A stretch of DNA of 26,956 bases from a virus, in the IMG/VR virus record IMGVR_UViG_3300005917_000020, positions 1 to 26,956 of that record; one strand, given 5' to 3'. The notes beneath the pieces are model-generated. The model made no database searches and was not told the DNA's origin. It worked only from the letters and a program-made list of their open reading frames with translations. Shown here in pieces: positions 21,563 to 26,956 of the stretch. Numbering within the stretch: the first letter of the stretch is position 1; each line of letters opens with the position of its first letter. Made by a program: the position numbers and the translations under genes.

Positions 21563-22261
21563 ATGAATAAATTAGCATTTCATATAGGATATCTTGAAAA
21601 GAAAGCTATAGATATAAAAGGAGTCCGTAAAGCCTCTAAACTCCTTAGACGGTCAGGGGATTGGATTAGACGAGCTCCTTTTATAAATGAGAATACCAAC
21701 CTCACAGGATTTACTAAAAAAATATTGTCTAGTAATAAAGAGCCATTGATTAGTATAGGGGCTATAACATCTCAAAATATTCCATCTGTTTTAAGAAAGA
21801 AAATGCCTAAAATGCCTAATGTTCCTCCAGGTAAGATAATATCCAGAGGAGATATCTTAAATATCCCAGCGGTGAATTTTTTTAACCCCGATGCAAAAAT
21901 ACCTATAAATAGAGAAATGATTAATCGCCTTTCAGTTATGCATGAGGGATTAGAACGTAAACAGGTCTTATCTAAACCCTTTCAATTATGGCATGGGCAT
22001 AGAGGGCCTGAAGTAGTTATTCAGGAAAGTAATATGATAGCTTCTTTACCTAAAAAATATAAAGCTGTTAAAGATTTTTTTACTCATATGAGGAATATAG
22101 ATAGCAGTCGTCCAATGTTGGAAAAGGTTCTTCCCGGATTTAAATATGGAAAAACTAGAGTCTCTAATAAGGCTGCGCTAAAAATGGGAGGGATAGTTTC
22201 TAAGAAGCTACCCGAAGAAGTAATGACAGAGAAAAGTTTAAAAAAACTACTTGGAGTATAA
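21563..22261 (+). CDS. Tagged protein with His/Glu cluster (HEGLER ... HGH)
   Basis: 232 residues. The ATG at 21563 has only a weak upstream AGG; coupling to the previous gene is likely. The tag is MNKLAFHIGYLEKKA. After a basic N-terminal third comes a conserved-looking core. INRLSVMHEGLERKQV puts H127, E128 and E131 on one helix face. WHGHRGPEVVIQESN adds H144, H146, E150 and E155. Such a spacing of His and Glu could bind a metal or form a hydrolase site, although it is not a canonical HExxH zincin. I do not know the family. The last residues are basic (KSLKKLLGV), and the stop overlaps the start of the beta' gene in TAATG, so it is made together with it. Confidence 0.72.
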   Translation: MNKLAFHIGYLEKKAIDIKGVRKASKLLRRSGDWIRRAPFINENTNLTGFTKKILSSNKEPLISIGAITSQNIPSVLRKKMPKMPNVPPGKIISRGDILNIPAVNFFNPDAKIPINREMINRLSVMHEGLERKQVLSKPFQLWHGHRGPEVVIQESNMIASLPKKYKAVKDFFTHMRNIDSSRPMLEKVLPGFKYGKTRVSNKAALKMGGIVSKKLPEEVMTEKSLKKLLGV

Positions 22262-24549
22262 TGCCCGATACTACAACAATAGGTAAAGTGCTTTTTAACA
22301 GAGCGCTTCCTGAGAAATACAGAGATGAAGGCAGAGAACTCGATAAGAAGTCTCTGTCTGCTCTGTTATCAAGTGTAGCTGAAGACGACCCCGATGGATA
22401 TATAGATACCTTACAGAAGGTAAGCGATGTATCCCGAATGGCTGTCAATGACTATGGCAGGACCGCAAGTTTATCTCTTAACGATCTTAAACTGCCCCCT
22501 GCCATTAAACAGCTCAGAAATAAATACAGAGACGATGTTGCCAGGATAGCTAACAGCCCGACTCTAACTTCCGATCAGAAGGGCGAAAAAATAGTTAAAC
22601 TGCTTGTTCCCGAAATGAAGAAAGTTCAGAATCTCCTTCTAAGATCGGGCGGAGGCAAAAACAGTTTCACAGAGCAGGTTCGTGTAGGGGCTAGAGGTAA
22701 CACAGCCCAGCTCATGCAGCTAATGTTCGGAGACATGCTCGTTCTCGACCATAAAAATAAACCTGTCCCTATTCCGGGACTCCACGGGTATGGAGAGGGT
22801 GTGTCTCCGATTGAATACTGGGCCGCTTCGTATGGCTCTAGAAAAGGGTATAGCGATGTACAGTTCGCTACAGCAGACAGTGGGTATTTTGGTAAGCAGT
22901 TAACACAAGCCGCACATAGAGTAGTAGTTACAGAGAATGATTGCGGAGCACAAGAGGTCGGGCTGGAAGTAGACGGGGATGATTCGGACAATGTCGGATC
23001 TATTCTCGCTAAACCTGTTAACGGATTACCTGCAGGAACAGAAATAAATAAGGAACATCTTCCTTTACTGGAAGACCAACCTGTTTATGTGCGTTCCGCA
23101 GCTACCTGTCAGGCCGCTACAGGAATATGTTCTAAATGTTCCGGACGCAGAGAAGGGGGAGAATTCCCTGATATAGGGGATGCTGTAGGAGTTACAGCTG
23201 CCAGAGCTATCGCGGAACCTACTACACAGGCAGGACTATGTTTAGAAGAAAACACTCTTGTAAGAATGGCAGACGGATCTGTCAGGAAGATCAAGGATAT
23301 ACAGGTTGGAGAATCTGTTATGGGGTCTGATGTACAATGTAATACATCCCCTGTAAAAGTTCTTAACGTTTTTAACAACGGTATCAAAGAATGCTACCAT
23401 ACTATATTCGCAAGTCTGGATGTTAAATTCAGTGAATATCTAATAGCTACCAAGGAACATAAAGTACTAGGCTTCCCTATGGGGGACTGCGAACTTAATA
23501 AACATAAAATAATTCCTCTGCTGTCTCTGGGCACAGCTATATTTAAAAGGTCCGGAGAGAATGTACTGGGCTGGATGAGTTATTGCGAAGGACTCAGAGA
23601 AGTACAGACATACGATCTCGAAGTAGATAGCAGAGATCATCTCTTTGTATTGGCTAACGGAATGATAGTATCCAACAGCAGTAAACATAGTGGTGGGGTT
23701 GTCGGAGAAGACGATAAGAAGGTAACAGGGTTTAAAGAGATAGACCAGTTCGTACAGGTTCCTAAGAATTTTATAGGCTCCGCTACATTAGCTTCTACAG
23801 ACGGTTCCATAGGAAAGATAGAAGATGCTCCACAAGGGGGCTGGTATGTACATATCAACTCCGAGGAACATTATGTACCCGGAGATAGAAAGTTAGAAGT
23901 AAAGACAGGACAGCGTATGGAAGCGGGAGATGCTTTATCTTCCGGAGTTCCTAATCCAGGAGAGGTTGTCAAATACAAAGGCATCGGAGAGGGCAGACGC
24001 TACTTCACAGAGAGGTACAATAAGATTTTAAAGGATAACGGGGCTGGTAACCATAGACGTAATATAGAAGCTATCTCCCGTGGATTTATAAACAGAGTTC
24101 GGGTAACGGATCCTAACGGATACGAAGGACATTTTATTAACGATGTTATACCCTACGACGATGTTGTCAGAGATTATAGACCCAGACCTACTTCGACGTT
24201 ACAGAATCCTAAACAGTCGGTAGGAATGTATCTGGAGAAACCGGTACTGCATTATTCTATAGGCACTAAAATCACAGCTAATGTCGCAAAAAAGTTGTCT
24301 TCTGCTAAAACAGGTAATATAGTAGTACACAGGGATGTCCCTCCATTTGAACCGTTTGTATCCCGTGTCCGGGACATTGTATCAACAGATCCGGACTGGG
24401 TAACACGCCTCGGAGGATTCGATCTTAAGAAGTCTTTTTTAGATGCAGCTCAAAAAGGAGCCACATCAGAAGGGGGAGGCACATCATATATCCCGAGTGT
24501 TGTCAGTGGACAAGAACTATATAAAAATATTAAGGACAAAAGAAAATGA
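22261..24549 (+). CDS. rpoC: RNA polymerase beta' C-terminal part, with intein in the trigger loop
   Basis: 762 residues as translated, 616 after splicing. Landmarks of beta': TTIGKVLFNRALP (start of the middle region), RVGARGNTAQLMQL, the bridge helix YGSRKGYSDVQFATADSGY, and the zinc site C228, C283, C290, C293 (NDCG ... TCQAATGICSKC), complete. Next is the trigger-loop segment AARAIAEPTTQAGL, interrupted by the intein, then SSKHSGG. Against the bacterial QLTMRTFHxGG motif the spliced loop reads QAGLSSKHSGG: the catalytic His is kept (H476), Met becomes Leu and Arg becomes Ser. The C-terminal GGFDLKKSFLDAAQKGA matches the conserved end of beta'. It completes the enzyme begun at 12460, although 3.8 kb of other genes lie between. 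ATGA overlap with the next gene. Confidence 0.95.
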   Translation: MPDTTTIGKVLFNRALPEKYRDEGRELDKKSLSALLSSVAEDDPDGYIDTLQKVSDVSRMAVNDYGRTASLSLNDLKLPPAIKQLRNKYRDDVARIANSPTLTSDQKGEKIVKLLVPEMKKVQNLLLRSGGGKNSFTEQVRVGARGNTAQLMQLMFGDMLVLDHKNKPVPIPGLHGYGEGVSPIEYWAASYGSRKGYSDVQFATADSGYFGKQLTQAAHRVVVTENDCGAQEVGLEVDGDDSDNVGSILAKPVNGLPAGTEINKEHLPLLEDQPVYVRSAATCQAATGICSKCSGRREGGEFPDIGDAVGVTAARAIAEPTTQAGLCLEENTLVRMADGSVRKIKDIQVGESVMGSDVQCNTSPVKVLNVFNNGIKECYHTIFASLDVKFSEYLIATKEHKVLGFPMGDCELNKHKIIPLLSLGTAIFKRSGENVLGWMSYCEGLREVQTYDLEVDSRDHLFVLANGMIVSNSSKHSGGVVGEDDKKVTGFKEIDQFVQVPKNFIGSATLASTDGSIGKIEDAPQGGWYVHINSEEHYVPGDRKLEVKTGQRMEAGDALSSGVPNPGEVVKYKGIGEGRRYFTERYNKILKDNGAGNHRRNIEAISRGFINRVRVTDPNGYEGHFINDVIPYDDVVRDYRPRPTSTLQNPKQSVGMYLEKPVLHYSIGTKITANVAKKLSSAKTGNIVVHRDVPPFEPFVSRVRDIVSTDPDWVTRLGGFDLKKSFLDAAQKGATSEGGGTSYIPSVVSGQELYKNIKDKRK
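23239..23676 (+). other. Intein 3 (mini-intein, inside the beta' trigger loop)
   Basis: 146 residues (327-472). Block A is CLEENTLVRMADGS with Cys1. Block B is LIATKEHKVLG. Blocks F/G are VQTYDLEVDSRDHLFVLANG followed by MIVSN, with +1 Ser. No endonuclease domain. The penultimate residue is Ser instead of His. The insertion lies between Leu326 and Ser473, the positions aligned with Met and Arg of the bacterial trigger loop, four residues from the catalytic His. Confidence 0.92.
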
Positions 24550-24589
24550 ACAAACTAGCATACTATAAAGGGTATATGGAGAAGGAAGC
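24518..24589 (+). repeat. Direct repeat unit A: leader plus tag, copy 1
   Basis: The segment TATATAAAAATATTAAG, an A/G-rich ribosome site and the first 44 bases of the gene (encoding MNKLAYYKGYMEKEA) recur almost exactly at 25201-25275. The coding part is identical base for base; the leader differs by a 3-base insertion and one change. In this copy the leader is the end of the beta' coding sequence. Confidence 0.85.
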
Positions 24590-25199
24590 TTTAGGGATTA
24601 TGCCTACACGACAGGAAGAACTTGATAGGCATATGCGTAATAGGGAACTGAAGCAGAGGTCTGCATCATGGTTACGAGATTTTGTAACTGGAGGAGTAGC
24701 AGGAGGTATAGCAAAGGAAGTTCCAGAAAATGTAGATAAAAGCATACATGATTTTAAAGTGGATATAGGTAATATTTCTAAAGGAAACTTAGGATGGAGT
24801 AATTCATTGAAAAGGAGTATTCCATTAGTATTTGGAAAACATACACCTCGACCTGTTATGGAGAAAGAGGCATTTAATCCAATAACTGTCGGAGCAACAA
24901 TAGGAGCTCAAACAGCTAAAGATCCTATTGGGGGAGCTAAGCAAGGTGCAAAATCAGGACAAGAAACTAGGTATGGTTCAGCTGGAGTACATCCAGATTT
25001 AGCAGCCAATCCTGAATGGCAGAAGAAGAATAGGGAAATGAAGAAGTATTTTAATAATATCATGTCAGGACCATTCGGCATAAGAAATGAGAAGGCAACT
25101 TCTGAGCAGAAAATGAGATCTTATAGACTGAAAAAACTACTTGAATTAAGTAGGTCTAATCCTCAATTGAAGATGAAGTACAAGGTAAATTTAACATAA
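24546..25199 (+). CDS. Tagged protein with a second internal KEA motif
   Basis: 217 residues, ATGA overlap with the beta' stop; AAGGA upstream. The tag is MNKLAYYKGYMEKEALG. A second MEKEAF occurs at ~105-110 (RPVMEKEAFNPITVGATIG), followed by a Gly/Ala-rich stretch like those after the tag in other proteins. The protein may thus be two tag-plus-body units joined, or carry two processing sites. The rest is basic and helical (roughly 140-217), without cysteines. No family is recognised. Its first 44 bases are identical to those of the next gene. Confidence 0.72.
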   Translation: MNKLAYYKGYMEKEALGIMPTRQEELDRHMRNRELKQRSASWLRDFVTGGVAGGIAKEVPENVDKSIHDFKVDIGNISKGNLGWSNSLKRSIPLVFGKHTPRPVMEKEAFNPITVGATIGAQTAKDPIGGAKQGAKSGQETRYGSAGVHPDLAANPEWQKKNREMKKYFNNIMSGPFGIRNEKATSEQKMRSYRLKKLLELSRSNPQLKMKYKVNLT

Positions 25200-25200
25200 T

Positions 25201-25275
25201 TATATAAAAATATTAAGAAGGACAAGAAGAAATGAACAAACTAGCATACTATAAAGGGTATATGGAGAAGGAAGC
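25201..25275 (+). repeat. Direct repeat unit A: leader plus tag, copy 2
   Basis: Second copy of 24518-24589. Here the leader TATATAAAAATATTAAG is non-coding spacer after the previous stop, whereas in copy 1 it is the last part of the beta' gene. This shows that copy 2 most likely derives from copy 1, carrying leader, ribosome site and tag as one block. Confidence 0.85.
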
Positions 25276-25594
25276 AGCTCGTGGAGAACCCCTTATTAGA
25301 TGGCTTAAAAGATTAGCGGAACGTGGAGCCAAAAGTGGAAGGTCCCCTAATTTATTACCTGGAAATATGGCTACAAGAGCATTAACAAATCTTGAAGCAA
25401 AAATACTTAATCGGAAGTCGGGTTTTTTAAAAGCTCTAACTCCAGAGCTTAAACACACAGCTTCACCCGGTATAGTAAAGGATTTAACAGGTATGGCTAA
25501 AGGTGTTCGTCATGAATTAAAAGCAGCACCGGCAAAAGCTCAGAAGCTTATGAATATTAAAGGTCTTAATTTACTTAATTCAATAAATAAATAA
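25232..25594 (+). CDS. Tagged small basic protein
   Basis: 120 residues; AAGAAGGACAAGAAGAA upstream gives the ribosome site. The tag is MNKLAYYKGYMEKEA, identical to the previous gene. The body after residue 15 is unrelated to the previous protein. It is strongly basic and helical, with Lys/Arg/Ala/Leu-rich segments (LIRWLKRLAERGAKSG, RHELKAAPAKAQKLM), no cysteine and no clear membrane span. A DNA-binding or DNA-compacting internal head protein would have such a composition, but that is a guess from composition only. It is the last of the tagged proteins in the window. Confidence 0.7.
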   Translation: MNKLAYYKGYMEKEAARGEPLIRWLKRLAERGAKSGRSPNLLPGNMATRALTNLEAKILNRKSGFLKALTPELKHTASPGIVKDLTGMAKGVRHELKAAPAKAQKLMNIKGLNLLNSINK

Positions 25595-25623
25595 ATCTAA
25601 CACAACAAACAAGGATTTAAAAG

Positions 25624-26956
25624 ATGGCTTTCGACTCTAATTTCGAACTGAAGTTCGCGCAGCTTGTGGACACACGTCTACAGGAGAAGGTCCCCTCCCT
25701 GTATCCAAACAGAGTCGGTTTTCAATTGATCGATGTCAATGACACACAGGATAAAGGTGTAGGGGTAATGGCATTCATCGTTGACGGGCAGTGGTTATAT
25801 GCTCCCGCCTTTTTCATTAAAGGAGCTCTAAAAGGGCTGGAGATGCTGTATGTCAAAAATAAAGATATGTTCGTCCCTCTAAAGGACAGCTGGATTTCCT
25901 TCATACAGAAGGGGGAAATGAAACTGCTGGGTAATGGAGTGGACAAGAAAGACCTTAAACTGCAGAGACCTGACATGATAGACTTGGTAATGTCTCCGCA
26001 CGAGAAGATATCCAACGAACAGAACTCTCTTATAGACAACGATACAGTTAAAAAGATGTTCACAAAGTTCGCTGAATTACAGAGCGACCTTAAGACTGAA
26101 CTGCCTAAGCTGGGTAAGACAGCCTTTGTATCCTTTGTTAAATCCATGGAAAATAACGGCGAGTTCGCTAATGCCGTATTTAATTTTTATACTCCTGCTG
26201 ATCTTCGTAAGATGGCCGAACAGATCGATCTGAATGCTAAGAGCATCGATAAGAAGGAAGATAAGAAAATAGATCCTGAACAGCCCGAAACAGAACTTAC
26301 AGACAAGGCTGACGATGCAGAGAATCTCCTGGCTAAAGCTATTATAGAGTCTATGGAGACTACAGACACCAAGACAGAGACAACGATAGTTCTTCCTACT
26401 CCGGACGAAGAAATACCTTCCGACAACGAAGCTATTAAAGGAGTTAAAGAAAAGACTACGGATGTCCCCGAAGATGCTAAGGTAGACGGTTCTAAAAAGT
26501 CTATGAAGACAGACGAGCTTACCGTTATCACCAGCCCTTCAAGTGCCGAGGCGTCAACATTGACGGATAAGGAAAAAGAAATTTTAATGCGGGACGGTAT
26601 CTTTGTAAAGGATAAACGTTCTGATACTTCAACTGTATTTAATACGGAAGTAAACACAGGCACATACAGTAATCCTACTTCAACAGGACTTTTCGAAGTT
26701 CTTCTGGCTGACGGGACAGGCATTCCAATGCTTATCATATTCCCGAACAAACAGGTTAAAAGTAGAACTTACTCGGACGACAAAAGTCCTAGTTACTGTC
26801 GGAGAAGTTCCACCGGGCTGGATTCTAAGATATGTCTGGTCGATCTTGCTCACCCCGATAAATACTACAGTGCTAAAACAAGAGATGTACTGTGTAAACC
26901 TTCAGCTAGACTTCCGGACGATCTGTACAACAAGATGAAGAATCTGCAGAAGTTCA
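25624..26956 (+). CDS. Large phage protein, unknown function (3' partial)
   Basis: 444 complete codons are open to the end of the window. AAGGA lies eight bases before the ATG at 25624. The N-terminal ~120 residues read as a compact domain (VGFQLIDVND, GVMAFIVDGQWLYAPAFF, WISFIQKGEMKLLG). Then come helical parts, a Lys/Glu/Asp/Thr-rich disordered stretch (~205-300) and a second ordered domain (~310 onward) with FEVLLADGTGIPMLIIFPN and Cys residues. It has no tag at its start; GKTAFVSFV (~160) is a weak internal echo. No family is recognised. Its size, abundant charged linkers and location suggest a virion or DNA-associated protein. The end is outside the window. Confidence 0.72.
   Translation, partial: MAFDSNFELKFAQLVDTRLQEKVPSLYPNRVGFQLIDVNDTQDKGVGVMAFIVDGQWLYAPAFFIKGALKGLEMLYVKNKDMFVPLKDSWISFIQKGEMKLLGNGVDKKDLKLQRPDMIDLVMSPHEKISNEQNSLIDNDTVKKMFTKFAELQSDLKTELPKLGKTAFVSFVKSMENNGEFANAVFNFYTPADLRKMAEQIDLNAKSIDKKEDKKIDPEQPETELTDKADDAENLLAKAIIESMETTDTKTETTIVLPTPDEEIPSDNEAIKGVKEKTTDVPEDAKVDGSKKSMKTDELTVITSPSSAEASTLTDKEKEILMRDGIFVKDKRSDTSTVFNTEVNTGTYSNPTSTGLFEVLLADGTGIPMLIIFPNKQVKSRTYSDDKSPSYCRRSSTGLDSKICLVDLAHPDKYYSAKTRDVLCKPSARLPDDLYNKMKNLQKF

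Noticed and set aside
21556-21570. Four-codon run ATGTCGAATGAATAA overlapping the start at 21563
   Set aside because: Could couple translation, but there is no evidence it is more than chance.
25722-26750. Two minus-strand frames near the window end
   Set aside because: They lie opposite a single continuous + strand gene from 25624 that runs off the window and has a proper ribosome site.
1-26956. Recoded TAG (as in some gut megaphages)
   Set aside because: All long genes read through under the standard code without in-frame TAG, so nothing requires reassignment.

Overview
The window is part of a large tailed-phage (jumbo-phage-like) genome. Every gene lies on the + strand and is packed end to end. 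Many junctions are TAATG or ATGA stop/start overlaps. The recognisable genes are a portal protein, both large subunits of a cellular-type multi-subunit RNA polymerase, three inteins, and many small Gly/Ala-rich proteins of virion type. No tRNA, rRNA, CRISPR array or transposase was seen by eye. The host cannot be read from the sequence. Standard code fits throughout: of 30 visible stops, 28 are TAA, 2 are TGA and none is TAG.

Layout. 1-3094: tail end of an upstream gene, a 782-residue membrane-type protein with a glycosyltransferase-like C-terminal half, and a small tagged protein. 3087-4837: 'cargo island 1', with a promoter/hairpin element, two small genes, a hexapeptide-repeat/nucleoside-deoxyribosyltransferase-like fusion, a terminator, a 57-residue protein and a second terminator. 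4922-12460: coupled virion-type genes including the portal (7291-9183). 12460-18456: fused RNA polymerase beta + N-terminal beta' with two inteins. 18456-19061: a tagged protein. 19070-20249: 'cargo island 2', with a second copy of the same promoter/hairpin element, three small genes (one with 17 cysteines at every third residue) and a terminator. 20319-22261: a Met/Pro/Gly-repeat protein and two tagged proteins. 22261-24549: C-terminal beta' with an intein inside the trigger loop. 24546-25594: two tagged proteins that share a duplicated 5' unit. 25624-end: a long partial gene.

Two systems stand out. First, the polymerase: beta and the catalytic DFDGD part of beta' are one polypeptide, the rest of beta' is another, and each of three inteins sits exactly inside a conserved active-site-region motif. 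The enzyme should therefore be assembled only after three splicing reactions. Second, a short N-terminal tag of the form M-[ND]-K-x-A-[FY]-x-x-[GA]-Y followed by K-[E/x]-A begins about a dozen otherwise unrelated proteins around the portal and polymerase genes. It recurs internally in others and has been duplicated at DNA level. By analogy with the T4 capsid-targeting peptide, I infer it may mark proteins for packaging into the head, perhaps together with a virion RNA polymerase.

The two cargo islands also show a conserved regulatory design. An anti-Shine-Dalgarno arm lies upstream of a promoter-like sequence and the Shine-Dalgarno lies downstream. Read-through transcripts would thus hide the ribosome site, while transcripts starting at the internal promoter would expose it.
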